A stretch of 64,000 bases of DNA, taken from NCBI RefSeq assembly GCF_028748185.1, contig NZ_CP118164.1:992001-1056000 (forward strand), in the 5' to 3' direction. The position numbers and the translations under genes were made by a program. This DNA is from Bremerella sp. P1. GTDB lineage: Bacteria; Planctomycetota; Planctomycetia; Pirellulales; Pirellulaceae. The notes under the pieces were generated by a model. It did not search any database, had not been told where the DNA came from, and saw nothing but the letters and a program-made list of their open reading frames with translations. Numbering within the stretch: position 1 is the stretch's first letter; each line of letters begins with the position of its first letter. Shown in pieces: positions 42,832-52,391 of the stretch.

Positions 42832-43155
42832 TTACGTAGCTGCTGCACTGAACTTCAGCCCAAGAACGGCAATGCCCAGCAAAACCATGAAGAACAAGCG
42901 AAACGGCGAGATCGGCTCGTTCAAGACAGCCATCCCCAAAATGGCGGTTCCCGCCGCGCCCACGCCAACCCAAACGGCATAAGCCGTTCCAATAGGCAAA
43001 TCACGAACAGCAACCGAAAGGAGGTACATGCTACCGACCAACGCGACCAGTGTCAGCGAACTAGGCCAGAAACGGGTAAACCCTTCGGTGTACTTAAGAC
43101 CAACCGCCCAAACGACTTCCAGAAGGCCTGCTGCCAATAGAATCCACCAAGCCAT
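42832..43155 (-). CDS. gdx: SMR-family guanidinium exporter (Gdx/SugE type)
   Basis: This 107-residue protein has four transmembrane helices and matches the SugE/Gdx subgroup of the small multidrug resistance family: WWILLAAGLLEVVWAVGLKY with the essential Glu13, then GTAYAVWVGVGAAGTAILG and a final LGIAVLGLKFS. Gdx proteins exchange guanidinium for protons across the inner membrane. AAAGGAG precedes the ATG. A guanidine-III riboswitch-like element 40 nt upstream supports guanidine as the substrate. This makes it an exporter regulated by its own substrate. Confidence 0.9.
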   Translation of the reverse strand: MAWWILLAAGLLEVVWAVGLKYTEGFTRFWPSSLTLVALVGSMYLLSVAVRDLPIGTAYAVWVGVGAAGTAILGMAVLNEPISPFRLFFMVLLGIAVLGLKFSAAAT

Positions 43156-43195
43156 GATAAGCTCCTTTTCAACGACACGAGGTTTGTTACTTCGT

Positions 43196-43236
43196 GCGTC
43201 GTCTTATCCTGACCGGGTACGGCGCGTCTCGTCCGG
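43196..43236 (-). promoter_or_regulatory. Guanidine-III (ykkC-III) riboswitch-like element
   Basis: On the minus strand this 41-nt element starts CCGGACGAG and continues with GCGCCGTACCCGGTCAGGA, then AAGACGACGC. As I recall the Thermobifida fusca guanidine-III aptamer, the two are the same length and differ at about four positions. The two stems of its H-type pseudoknot can form: CCGG (1-4) with CCGG (21-24), and GCGCCGT (12-18) with ACGACGC (35-41), with one C-A mismatch at 15/38. It lies 40 nt before the start codon of the guanidinium exporter, and a CACGA/TCGTG hairpin and the ribosome-binding site follow. Comparison was made from memory, not by search. Confidence 0.85.
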
Positions 43237-43353
43237 GGCTGTTTGCGTAGCCAACGCTGTCGAGATTATTGTTCGGTAACGAGGTAACAACAAGGTCGGC
43301 TTACCGCACTTGCGATCTTGTTCTCTTCCACCATCCGCAGGGGTACGGACATC

Positions 43354-44322
43354 CTAAAAGTTAGGCGTCGGTGGGCGATACTGCGAAAGCTCGATCGATT
43401 TGAACCAGTCAATCGTCTTCTTGAGGCCATCTTCCAACTCGGTATCAGGTTCCCAGCCGAGGTGTTTCTTAGCCAAGGTGATGTCGGGCTGACGCTGCTT
43501 CGGATCGTCGGCAGGCAGTTCGGTGTAGATGATTTCTGACTTCGAGCCGGTCAGCTTAACGACCAACTCGGCCAACTGCCGGATCGAGAACTCCTTGGGA
43601 TTGCCGATGTTGATCGGGCCGACCTGATCACTGGCCATCAATTTCAGGATGCCATCGACCAGGTCATCACGGTAGCAGAACGAACGCGTCTGCGAGCCGT
43701 CGCCGTAGATGGTAATTGGCTCGCCGGTGAAGGCCTGACGGATGAAGTTCGAGATCACGCGACCATCGTACGGATGCATCCGCGGACCGTAGGTATTAAA
43801 GATACGCACGATGCGAACCTGAACGCCGTTCATGCGATGGTAGTCCATGCACAGAGTTTCGGCAGCTCGCTTACCTTCGTCATAACAAGCGCGGATCCCC
43901 AGCGTGTTGACGCTACCGCGATACGTTTCTGGCTGCGGATGAACTTCCGGATCGCCGTAGATTTCCGAAGTCGACGCAAACAAGTATCTCGCGCGACAAC
44001 GCTTGGCCATCCCCAGCAGATTGATCGAACCCATCACCGACGTCTTCATCGTCTTGATCGGGTTGAATTGATAGTGCCCAGGAGCGGCTGGACAGGCCAT
44101 GTTGTAGATCTCGTCCACCTCCAGCCAAAGAGGATGGATGATATCGTGACGGATAACCTCAAAATTGGGCTCGGACAACAGGTGGACGATATTCGACTTC
44201 TGGCTGGTGAAGAAGTTATCGACGCAGATCACATCGTGACCCTGCGCGACCAGCTGTTCGCAAATTCGCGATCCTAAAAAGCCAGCCCCGCCGGCCACCA
44301 AAATGCGTTTGATCTGAGACAT
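43354..44322 (-). CDS. UDP-glucuronate decarboxylase (UDP-xylose synthase)
   Basis: This 322-residue NAD-dependent SDR enzyme would convert UDP-glucuronate to UDP-xylose in the cytoplasm. It has the N-terminal GGAGFLGS motif (residues 11-18), [15 protein letters not shown] (with the Glu typical of decarboxylating UXS enzymes), YDEGKR (Tyr147, Lys151) and [36 protein letters not shown] is typical of UXS. The ugd gene lies 43 bp upstream on the same strand, supplying UDP-glucuronate, so the two likely form a pathway operon. A plain epimerase is the main alternative. Confidence 0.9.
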   Translation of the reverse strand: MSQIKRILVAGGAGFLGSRICEQLVAQGHDVICVDNFFTSQKSNIVHLLSEPNFEVIRHDIIHPLWLEVDEIYNMACPAAPGHYQFNPIKTMKTSVMGSINLLGMAKRCRARYLFASTSEIYGDPEVHPQPETYRGSVNTLGIRACYDEGKRAAETLCMDYHRMNGVQVRIVRIFNTYGPRMHPYDGRVISNFIRQAFTGEPITIYGDGSQTRSFCYRDDLVDGILKLMASDQVGPINIGNPKEFSIRQLAELVVKLTGSKSEIIYTELPADDPKQRQPDITLAKKHLGWEPDTELEDGLKKTIDWFKSIELSQYRPPTPNF

Positions 44323-44365
44323 AGAAATTCAGGCCACTCTCTGTAGTGAAGTCCCAATCCGCGGG

Positions 44366-45691
44366 CTAGGTTTTGGAAACATCGACCGGTCGACGTCCCA
44401 CCGAGAAGTACGTGAACCCGTGCTTTTCCATCGTACCCAGGTCGAACAGGTTACGTCCGTCGAAGATGGTCGGCGTCGTCATCTTTGCCTTCAGCTTCTT
44501 GAAGTCTGGCGTACGGTACTCGTTCCATTCGGTGTTAATAGCCAGACAATCGGCGCCGTCGATGGCTTCCATCTCGCTCTTACAGTACTTCTGGATCTTA
44601 TCGCCGAATTGCGCCTGGACGTTTTCCATGGCTTCGGGATCGTGTACGTGAATGATCGCTCCCTTTTCGACCAGGTAGTTCAGCAGTTCGAGCGCCGGTG
44701 CTTCGCGAATGTCGTCCGTCTTCGGCTTGAATGCCAGCCCCCACACGCCAAACGTCTTGCCGGCCACGTCGCCGCCATAGAAGGCATCAATCTTACGAAC
44801 CAACGATGCCCGCTGATGGACGTTCACGTCGTCGACTGCCCGCATGATCTTGGGCTCGAGTTCCAACGTTTCTGCCAAGGATGCCAACGCTCGAACGTCT
44901 TTGGGGAAACAGCTTCCACCGTAGCCCAACCCAGGAAAGAGAAACTGGAAGCCAATGCGTTGATCGTGCCCCATGCCGATACGTACGTCGTTGATGTCGG
45001 CACCAACCTTCTCACTCAGATTGGCGATCTCGTTGATGAAGCTGATCTTAGTAGCCAACAAGGCATTAGCGGCGTACTTGGTCAGTTCCGAGCTTTCTGG
45101 GCTCATGAACAAGATCGGCTTGCCGGTGCGAACCAGCGGAGCGTGCAGCGTCTGCAGCAGTTCCTCGGCCGCCTCGTTACGAACACCGCAGACGACACGG
45201 TCGGGGTACATGAAGTCCGAGATCGCCGAGCCTTCTTTTAGGAACTCGGGATTGCTCGCCACGTTGACCTCACGGCCACATAGCTTCTTGAGCATGTCGT
45301 ACACTTTGCCGTTGGTTCCGACTGGGACCGTGCTCTTCACCACCACCAAGGCGTCTTCTCGCAGGTGGGGCGCAATGCCTTCGACAACTTTCCACACGGC
45401 AGAAAGATCGGCCGCGCCGCTATCAGACTGTGGCGTGCCGACGGCGATATAAACGAGATCGGCATCCGGAATCACTTCGGCGGCGTTGGTCGTGAACTGA
45501 AGACGACCTTCTTCATGGTTCCGCAAAACCAGTTCGGATAAGCCTGGCTCATAAATCGGAATGATGCCCTTCTTCAGTCCTTCGACTTTGGCCTCATTGA
45601 CATCGATGCACGTGACTTCGTTACCCAAATCAGAGAAACAGGTCCCCGTAACCAGACCCACGTAGCCCGTGCCTATGACTGCTAGCTTCAT
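44366..45691 (-). CDS. ugd: UDP-glucose 6-dehydrogenase
   Basis: This 441-residue enzyme oxidises UDP-glucose to UDP-glucuronate with two NAD+. It has the N-terminal AVIGTGYVGLVTGTCF, KSTVPVGTNGKVYD, ASNPEFLKEGSAISDFMYPD and the catalytic Cys261 in GYGGSCFPKDVRAL. The C-terminal domain has KTFGVWGLAFKPKTDDIREAP. Length fits. The product feeds the adjacent UDP-glucuronate decarboxylase. It is divergent from an MFS sugar porter; the 237-bp gap between them probably carries both promoters. Confidence 0.95.
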   Translation of the reverse strand: MKLAVIGTGYVGLVTGTCFSDLGNEVTCIDVNEAKVEGLKKGIIPIYEPGLSELVLRNHEEGRLQFTTNAAEVIPDADLVYIAVGTPQSDSGAADLSAVWKVVEGIAPHLREDALVVVKSTVPVGTNGKVYDMLKKLCGREVNVASNPEFLKEGSAISDFMYPDRVVCGVRNEAAEELLQTLHAPLVRTGKPILFMSPESSELTKYAANALLATKISFINEIANLSEKVGADINDVRIGMGHDQRIGFQFLFPGLGYGGSCFPKDVRALASLAETLELEPKIMRAVDDVNVHQRASLVRKIDAFYGGDVAGKTFGVWGLAFKPKTDDIREAPALELLNYLVEKGAIIHVHDPEAMENVQAQFGDKIQKYCKSEMEAIDGADCLAINTEWNEYRTPDFKKLKAKMTTPTIFDGRNLFDLGTMEKHGFTYFSVGRRPVDVSKT

Positions 45692-45928
45692 CTAAACTCT
45701 TCCTGCCAGGAAATCGACCATGAAGGTAATCGAATTAGTGTAACTCAGTTTGTAAAGGATAACAGGTGAAGAGACTTTGCGCGACCACACCTACCGGGAC
45801 AATTCAGGGGCATCTGGGGAAGAAAACCCTTTTTTAGGCCGCTTGAGTGTGGGAGAATCTTGCAGACTCATCCAACACGACGCGATCCAGCCTTAATCCT
45901 GTTTACCTAATCTTCCCCAACCCTTGAA

Positions 45929-47284
45929 ATGCTTCATCGAATTATCTTCTGGTCGGTAACGGCTTCTCTGGCAGGCTTCCTGTTTGGTTTCGACACGGTC
46001 GTGATTTCTGGCGCGGAAAAAACGATCCAAGAGTTGTGGGGACTGAACGACTTTAAGCATGGCCTGGCCATGAGTGCCGCGTTGTGGGGGACAGTGATTG
46101 GATCGATGGTTGGTTTCTGGCCAACCGATCACTTCGGTCGCCAAAAGACATTGGTATCGATCGGCGTGCTTTACCTTGTTTCGGCTCTGTGGTCGGCCAT
46201 GGCAACCGATCCCTATTCCTTCATGCTCGCCCGGTTTATTGGCGGCCTGGGCGTGGGGATCTCGACGGTAACCTCTCCGCTGTATATCTCTGAAATCTCG
46301 CCACCGCAGAACCGTGGCAAGCTGGCGGGCATGTTTCAATTCAATATTGTCTTTGGAATCCTGATCGCATTCCTCTCGAACGCACTGATCGCGCAGTGGT
46401 TTGCGGATACAGTCGCCGAAGGAGAGGTCAACAATGCATGGCGCTGGATGCTGGGGGTCGAAGCGGTTCCCGCGCTCGTCTACTCGATCTTCTGTTTCTT
46501 CCTGCCGGAGAGTCCTCGTTGGTTAATTGCCCGGCAAGGGGAACGCGAAAAGGGAATCGAGATTCTGCGGATGATTATGCCGGAAGACTCGCCTGGTCAC
46601 GTCGAAGCCGTGGCGGACGAAATCGAGATCACCGCGCAGCAAACCGTCGCCGCTGGCAGCATCTGGCAAGCGAAGCTACATGTGCCGATGTTGATGGCCG
46701 TTCTGATTGCCTTCTTTAATCAACTCTCCGGCATCAATGCGGTACTTTACTTCGCCCCACGCATCTTCGAGATGACCGGACTCGGCGAAGAAGCGGCCTT
46801 GCTGCAGTCGGTCGGAATTGGTGTGGCTAATCTGATTTTTACGTTCGTTGGCCTGGCATTGATTGATCGCCTGGGACGCCGCACGTTGATGATCATTGGC
46901 TCGATCGGTTACATCGCCTCGCTGGGCCTCTGCGCATGGGCGTTTCATAGCGAGTACTATTCGATCGTGCCGCCGTGTATTTTTGCCTTCATCGCGGCCC
47001 ACGCCGTGGGACAAGGCGCGGTTATTTGGGTCTTCATTTCCGAGATCTTTCCCAACCGTTACCGTGCCGGCGGCCAGACGGTTGGCAGTTTCACGCACTG
47101 GTTCTTCGCCGCAACGCTCACACTCGTCTTTCCTTACCTGGTGAACGCGTTGGCCCCTTCGATCGTGTTTGGCATTTTCTGTGGGATGATGGTGCTGCAA
47201 CTTCTCTGGGTGTTGACCAAGATGCCAGAGACCAAAGGAGTTCCGCTGGAAGAAATAGAGCGGCAATTGGGCATGCATCAGTGA
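45929..47284 (+). CDS. MFS sugar porter
   Basis: This 451-residue, 12-helix inner-membrane protein belongs to the sugar porter group of the major facilitator superfamily (XylE/GalP/GLUT-like). It has GFLFGFDTVVISGAEKTIQ, the loop 2-3 motif DHFGRQKT, RFIGGLGVGISTVTSPLYIS, PESPRWLIARQG between helices 6 and 7, NQLSGINAVLYFAPRIF in helix 7 and DRLGRRTLMIIGS. It should import a hexose or pentose with protons. Its place next to the UDP-xylose genes suggests xylose, but that is inference. Stops of this gene and of the MBL-fold gene overlap by 7 bp. Confidence 0.9.
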   Translation: MLHRIIFWSVTASLAGFLFGFDTVVISGAEKTIQELWGLNDFKHGLAMSAALWGTVIGSMVGFWPTDHFGRQKTLVSIGVLYLVSALWSAMATDPYSFMLARFIGGLGVGISTVTSPLYISEISPPQNRGKLAGMFQFNIVFGILIAFLSNALIAQWFADTVAEGEVNNAWRWMLGVEAVPALVYSIFCFFLPESPRWLIARQGEREKGIEILRMIMPEDSPGHVEAVADEIEITAQQTVAAGSIWQAKLHVPMLMAVLIAFFNQLSGINAVLYFAPRIFEMTGLGEEAALLQSVGIGVANLIFTFVGLALIDRLGRRTLMIIGSIGYIASLGLCAWAFHSEYYSIVPPCIFAFIAAHAVGQGAVIWVFISEIFPNRYRAGGQTVGSFTHWFFAATLTLVFPYLVNALAPSIVFGIFCGMMVLQLLWVLTKMPETKGVPLEEIERQLGMHQ

Positions 47285-47973
47285 GCCGAAAGCCACTCGT
47301 GCAGTTTCTCGAGCCGTCGCAGGTGCTCTTCCGGTGGTGCCAGGTTGCCATGATTCGGCAGCACCCCTCGCGGTTTGATGGCGAGGGCCGTCTCAATGCT
47401 TCGCACGTTTTGCTGCGAATCGATGTTGAAGATGTTCAGCGGCAAGCGAGCCTGATCGCGGTAGCTGACAAAGAGGTCGCCGGTGAACAGCACCCCCTGC
47501 TCTTCCCACAAAAAACCCATGTGACCGCGCGTATGCCCTGGCAAGTGGACGGCTTGGACTCCGGAAGAGATCTCGAGTCGATCCCCATCGTCGAGCCAAA
47601 TGTCAGGCTCGAACTTGTGATAAGCCAACACCACACGCCCTACGGCTTCGAGCCATCCTGTGACCCGCGATTTGCCAGAATACTTAGGGCGGCCTGCGTA
47701 GTGGTCGGCATCCAATCTCGGTGCTGCGATCCAGGCACCGTAGGCCTTGGCCAGGTGGGTCACGTTCAAGATGTGATCGAGATGCCCGTGAGTTATTACG
47801 ACGCCGCGGACAGGTTCATCTTGCCAGCCCTCGCTACGGAGTGCACTTTGCAGCATTCGCCAACCTCCGATAAAACCACCATCGATGACGTAGAGCCCCT
47901 TGTCATCGCGCAGCACAAAGAAGTTGAGCGCCGGGGCACGAACTTCCAAGATTCCAGGATGAACAATAGGCAT
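47278..47973 (-). CDS. Metallo-beta-lactamase-fold hydrolase
   Basis: This 231-residue protein has the MBL zinc signature VITHGHLDHILNV, HLPGHTRGHMGFLWEEQG with GVLFTGDLFVSY, and the final PNHGNLAPPEEH. These supply the usual metal ligands. MBL-fold hydrolases of this size include glyoxalase II-like and many of unknown substrate. No signal peptide is visible. The gene overlaps the end of the MFS gene on the other strand. The substrate is unknown. Confidence 0.88.
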   Translation of the reverse strand: MPIVHPGILEVRAPALNFFVLRDDKGLYVIDGGFIGGWRMLQSALRSEGWQDEPVRGVVITHGHLDHILNVTHLAKAYGAWIAAPRLDADHYAGRPKYSGKSRVTGWLEAVGRVVLAYHKFEPDIWLDDGDRLEISSGVQAVHLPGHTRGHMGFLWEEQGVLFTGDLFVSYRDQARLPLNIFNIDSQQNVRSIETALAIKPRGVLPNHGNLAPPEEHLRRLEKLHEWLSAH

Positions 47974-48337
47974 AGCAAGTCGATCGAATAAGAGTGGGGG
48001 GTCTTCCTACAGAATAGAGCGCTAACCTGACACTGGTAAGTCACCCTTTGAGCTACCTGGGGACGCGGGGTGCGATTACCCGATCCTTTATCACCGCACC
48101 CAAGAAGTCCCGTTTGTGGCAATAGCTTTACGTTTCAGTTTCCTGAAGTGGGTACCGCGCTGAAGAACGTCATCCAGACAACCAATCATGGGGTGCGCCA
48201 ATAGACTTCTGACGAGATAGTTTAAATAAACTAACGTGATCAGCGCTCTTACGAGGTCATCTCGGTTGAATGCCCTCACGACGCCATTACGATAGAAAGC
48301 ACGCTTTGCCTCCACGCCCTTTCCACCCCTCCTGAAG
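47974..48337. other. Spacer upstream of the sulfatase gene with a nested hairpin
   Basis: This 364-bp gap between divergent genes holds a nested inverted repeat at 48060-48111. No tRNA could be assembled here, although a GAGCTA-like string is present, and two antisense ORFs in the area look random. The sulfatase promoter must lie here, but no clear -35/-10 pair was seen. Confidence 0.4.
48060..48111. repeat. Nested inverted repeat
   Basis: The outer arms GGGAC and GTCCC and the inner arms GGGTGCG and CGCACCC are perfect, separated by 3 and 5 nt, with 20 nt in the loop. It may form a hairpin in DNA or in a leader transcript. Confidence 0.45.
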
Positions 48338-49846
48338 ATGAGGCCTCCTCTCGTGAAATTGCTTTCAACGCTTGCCCTGCTGGGGATTCTCTCGTTTGTC
48401 TCTTTGGCACATGCCGCGGATCAACGTCCCAATATTGTCTTCTTCCTGGTCGACGATATGGGCTGGCAAGATACGTCCCTCCCCTTCCACACCGAAGCGA
48501 CCGCGCTGAACGGTAAGTACCGGACTCCGAACATGGAGACGCTGGCTGAGCAGGGAACCAAGTTTACACAGGCCTATGCTTGCGCGATTTGTTCCCCGAC
48601 GCGTGTTAGCTGGATGACCGGACAAAACGCGGCCCGCCATCGCGTCACGTGTTGGACCTTGCGGAAAGATGTTTCTCCTTCGCGCAATCATCCCAAGCTA
48701 AGCGAACCGCAGTGGAATTTGAACGGCCTGAGCCCTGTCCCTGGTATCGATAAAACCGTCCAGGCAACCACGGCCCCCATGCTGCTGCAAGAGGCCGGCT
48801 ACCACACGATTCACGTCGGCAAAGCGCACTTTGGCGCGGTGGGTACTCCTGGAGAAGATCCCAAGAACGTTGGCTTCGACGTGAACATTGCTGGGCACGC
48901 AGCCGGCGGACCTGGTAGCTACTGGGGCAAGAAGAACTTCAGTGCCAAGTGGCGCAACGGCAGTCCCATCTGGGATGTTCCCGGTTTGGAAAAATATCAC
49001 GGAAAAGACATCTTCCTGACTGAGGCGCTCACCCTGGAAGCCAATCAAGAGATCGATAAAGCGGTGGCAGCCGATAAGCCCTTCTTCCTTTATATGTCGC
49101 ACTACGCGGTCCATGCTCCGTGGGAAAAGGACGATCGCTTTTACGAGTCATACAAAGACGCCGGTCTACCGGGACTCGGCCAGACGTTGGCCTCGATGCT
49201 CGAAGGCATGGACAAGTCGCTCGGCGATATCCGAGCCAACCTGAAGCGACATGGAATTGAAGACAACACGATCATCGTCTTCATGTCCGACAACGGTGCT
49301 CCGAAGAATGTTCCCCGAAACCTTCCGCTGCGTGGCCATAAAATTACGCCCTATGAAGGGGGAACGCGTGTTCCGATGATCGTGCAGTGGCCTGGTGTAA
49401 CCAAGCCTGGGACAACATCTGATGGTTACCTGATCATCGAAGATCTCTTTCCAACCTTCCTGGAAATGGCTGGCGTCAACGATCGACCAGAGACCGACGG
49501 CGTGAGCATCGTGCCGCAGCTAAAGGATCCCAAGCTGGCTCATCACGACCGACCGATCTATTGGCACTATCCCAACAACTACGACCAGCCGGCCTACAGT
49601 TCAATTCGCCATGGGGACTGGAAGCTGATTTACCATCACGGTTCGCAGACTTCCGAGCTTTTCAATCTCAAGAACGATTTGAGCGAGAAGAATAACGTCG
49701 CCAAAACTCATCCAGAGAAAGCAGAACAACTGGCAAGCGAGTTGGGGCAGTACTTGAGAACCGTAGACGCCCAGATGCCGATCGTCAAAGCAACCGGTAA
49801 TCCCGTGCCATGGCCTGATCAGGCAGGGGATATCGCCTCGAAGTAA
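48338..49846 (+). CDS. Exported sulfatase
   Basis: This 502-residue protein has a signal peptide (LLSTLALLGILSFVSLAHA) and is a type I sulfatase. Metal ligands begin with VFFLVDDMGWQD (Asp39-Asp40). The formylglycine motif is CSPTR at residues 85-89 (AYACAICSPTRVSWMTG), where Cys85 is converted by a maturase that is not in the window. The C-terminal subdomain includes IVFMSDNGAPKNVP and RHGDWKLIYHHGSQTSELFNL. It should remove sulfate from sulfated polysaccharides outside the cytoplasm, as is common in planctomycetes. The substrate is unknown. Confidence 0.92.
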   Translation: MRPPLVKLLSTLALLGILSFVSLAHAADQRPNIVFFLVDDMGWQDTSLPFHTEATALNGKYRTPNMETLAEQGTKFTQAYACAICSPTRVSWMTGQNAARHRVTCWTLRKDVSPSRNHPKLSEPQWNLNGLSPVPGIDKTVQATTAPMLLQEAGYHTIHVGKAHFGAVGTPGEDPKNVGFDVNIAGHAAGGPGSYWGKKNFSAKWRNGSPIWDVPGLEKYHGKDIFLTEALTLEANQEIDKAVAADKPFFLYMSHYAVHAPWEKDDRFYESYKDAGLPGLGQTLASMLEGMDKSLGDIRANLKRHGIEDNTIIVFMSDNGAPKNVPRNLPLRGHKITPYEGGTRVPMIVQWPGVTKPGTTSDGYLIIEDLFPTFLEMAGVNDRPETDGVSIVPQLKDPKLAHHDRPIYWHYPNNYDQPAYSSIRHGDWKLIYHHGSQTSELFNLKNDLSEKNNVAKTHPEKAEQLASELGQYLRTVDAQMPIVKATGNPVPWPDQAGDIASK

Positions 49847-49853
49847 TGCACGG

Positions 49854-52391
49854 CTATTGGATCTCGGTCCAGCGTAGAATCCTAACACCTTGGGTACTCA
49901 GCCCAGCGGTTGCTAAATCCTGGATCTCCGAGGCGCACAACGCACGACTGTAGACGTGGACGTCGTCGACGCGTCCATCCAGGTAATCGCCTGAAGCACT
50001 GTAGACGCCTTCACCCATTATGAAAGGGTAGCTACTGCTGCCATACGTACCGCTGCCGATAGAATTGCCTCCCATGTGAACGAGTGTTCCATCTACATAA
50101 ATCGAAATCGAACTCCCATCACCCACTGCGGCAAGATGCACCCATCTTCCGGCAGACAGTGTACCAGCAACGTAGCTGCTACCACCGTTAGCCGTCCATA
50201 AATGGATTTGTCCTTCGGCACCGTTAATACCAAACTCGATCACATCGTTCTGTCCGAAGAACGACCGATTCGCAGTCAATGAGTCGAAGTAGATCCAGCC
50301 AGCCATCGTGAACTGATTGAGACCATTGAGCAGGCTCTTCCCACTGGTCACATACTGCATCGAGCCATCCAATTCGACGGCGGTCCCCAGTTCGGACGAA
50401 CTCGGCCCGCCAACTCCGAGTGTCGGTGCCCCCATATAGGTCGCGTGGTTCCCGGCCAAGGACGAATCGTAAGCGATCGATCCGCTCGTTTCGTCGAGTT
50501 CGTAATGAGCGATCACACCGGCTAGTTCCAGAATCTCGGATTCCAAAATCTGGCGATTATAGATCCGGAAGTCGCGCATCGAGCCTTGCCAATATTCGGA
50601 CGACCCGGTGCGTGTTCCAAAGGTAAGTCGATTGGCCGATTGCGGGCTCAAGCTACCCGACGCACTCTTCTGTAGTTCACCATCAACATAAATCGCGTAG
50701 GTATCATCGTCACTATCGTACACGGCAACAAAGTGATACCACTTCGCCCCTGCGAATGGCTCGGAATAAAAACCGTTGGACGTCGCGTTGGATGCGACGT
50801 CGCAGTACACCACACCATCTGTCGTTTGACGCATTTCATAGTCGCCGCCGACACCCCACAGACGTTGATGACCAGCAGCGGGGTTCGTACTCAAAAACCA
50901 GAAAGCAATCGTTCCTTCCGAGGGCGGATCGAAATTGGAACCCGTCTCAGCTCGGTCGCCGGAACCATCAAAGGAAAGAGTCGTATTGCCAGCACAGTCG
51001 GTTGCCCAAGTAGCACCGCTGATGGTGGCGTCGTTGCCAAATGCGGTACTATCGGCCGCAACGCTACCACTCCCTTCGTCAAACTTCCAATGCCCGACCA
51101 AGCCATGTAGTTCGGCAACTTCTTCGGCGTCGAGTTCGTAGCTATAGATACGCAGATCGTCGATCGTCCCGTCGAAACGTTCGCTTGAACCGTTCCTCGT
51201 TCCCAGCGAGAGGTAGTTCGCCCCTTGGTCGGCCAGATTGTAAGAACCGGTCTTGTGCAACTGGCCATCAATATAGATTGCGTAGGTGTCATCAACCGCG
51301 TCGTAAACACCAACGACGTGATACCAACGATTGACCACATTCAAGGAACTGTTGGTCACAAATCCGCTGGTCGTCCCGGTCGCCCCCAGATCGAAGCCAA
51401 CTCTGCCATCCGAGCCGATATAGATTTCCCAGTTATCGGCCGTGCCGAGAATGCGTTCCGTCCCGCTGACCGAGTCATCGCGTTTCATCCAGAAAGCGAC
51501 TGTGCCTCGCTCAGGCGGATTGAATGTGGCATTCGAGCGCACATTGTTCGCCCCGTTGAAATCAAGGGCCCCGTCTCTGGGGCCTGTCGTCCAAGTCGGC
51601 GAGCCGGTCTGAAACGAGCCATGACGGTTGTTGCCCGACACGTCGCTAAGACTCGTGCCCGATCCTTCATCGAGTTGCCAATGCAGTTCTAATTCCGCGC
51701 TTGCCGGAGCTGCGTAGAGCAACGCTTGCTGAACGATATATTGCCCCGTACTGTTGAGCGACGACCACTGAAAACTATTTCCACCAAATGGCAGGCGGAC
51801 ACGGCGGCCGGCCGCGTTTGAATTGCTGAGCAGCGTATTGGCCAAAGCGGCTCCCGTTTCCAGGGTAGCCACGGTGACAGGGCCGGTTGAGCTCGTCCTC
51901 CCGACAATGACCAACCCGGGAGCCAGGGTGCCATTCATCTGTGTAAGTGGTTGGGTCGACGACACGATCGTAACGTTATATCCCCCGTCAACCACATAGA
52001 TTTGCGTTGCCGAACGTTCGCTACCGTCGGTATCGGAGAAGCCGAATTCAACGTCGAGTCTTGACTCTTCGACAACAACGCCAATCGTTGCAAGCCGAAG
52101 CTTCGTTCCCACGGAATTACCATTGGCATCTTCAGGAACGTAGGCGAGATCTGCCGAAGCAAGAGCATTGTTGTATTCCGTCTGAGAGGCATCGTCCCAG
52201 ATGGTCGTAACGGTGTACCCCCAAGACTGAAATGACGAACGCCGGGCAGACTCTTCGCTGGTCAAACTCCCGTCGTTAGCGGTCACCATCAGAATCGTCT
52301 GCTGAGCAAACAGCGACGGCGCAGCAGCACCTAGAACTGCGAAAAACGCAGCGAAAGCGACCCATCTCGACCAAGCTGGACGAGGCATCAT
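49854..52391 (-). CDS. Exported protein with three LamG-like domains
   Basis: The 845-residue product has a signal peptide (AFAAFFAVLGAAAPSLFA). After a domain of about 200 residues (TILMVTANDGSLTSEESARR) come three concanavalin A-like LamG domains, at about 225-430, 433-640 and 645-835. Each opens with a phrase such as HWQLDEGSGTSLSDVSGN, GHWKFDEGSGSVAADST or AHYELDETSGSIAYDSS and includes YAIYIDGQLHKTG, YAIYVDGELQKSA or SIYVDGTLVHMG. LamG domains bind carbohydrates or proteins at the surface. Function unknown. It is convergent with the sulfatase gene, with only 7 bp between them. Confidence 0.85.
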   Translation of the reverse strand: MMPRPAWSRWVAFAAFFAVLGAAAPSLFAQQTILMVTANDGSLTSEESARRSSFQSWGYTVTTIWDDASQTEYNNALASADLAYVPEDANGNSVGTKLRLATIGVVVEESRLDVEFGFSDTDGSERSATQIYVVDGGYNVTIVSSTQPLTQMNGTLAPGLVIVGRTSSTGPVTVATLETGAALANTLLSNSNAAGRRVRLPFGGNSFQWSSLNSTGQYIVQQALLYAAPASAELELHWQLDEGSGTSLSDVSGNNRHGSFQTGSPTWTTGPRDGALDFNGANNVRSNATFNPPERGTVAFWMKRDDSVSGTERILGTADNWEIYIGSDGRVGFDLGATGTTSGFVTNSSLNVVNRWYHVVGVYDAVDDTYAIYIDGQLHKTGSYNLADQGANYLSLGTRNGSSERFDGTIDDLRIYSYELDAEEVAELHGLVGHWKFDEGSGSVAADSTAFGNDATISGATWATDCAGNTTLSFDGSGDRAETGSNFDPPSEGTIAFWFLSTNPAAGHQRLWGVGGDYEMRQTTDGVVYCDVASNATSNGFYSEPFAGAKWYHFVAVYDSDDDTYAIYVDGELQKSASGSLSPQSANRLTFGTRTGSSEYWQGSMRDFRIYNRQILESEILELAGVIAHYELDETSGSIAYDSSLAGNHATYMGAPTLGVGGPSSSELGTAVELDGSMQYVTSGKSLLNGLNQFTMAGWIYFDSLTANRSFFGQNDVIEFGINGAEGQIHLWTANGGSSYVAGTLSAGRWVHLAAVGDGSSISIYVDGTLVHMGGNSIGSGTYGSSSYPFIMGEGVYSASGDYLDGRVDDVHVYSRALCASEIQDLATAGLSTQGVRILRWTEIQ

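Noticed and set aside
48020-48110. A tRNA-like string in the spacer before the sulfatase
   Set aside because: A GAGCTA-like sequence is present, but no acceptor stem, anticodon arm or T-arm could be assembled.
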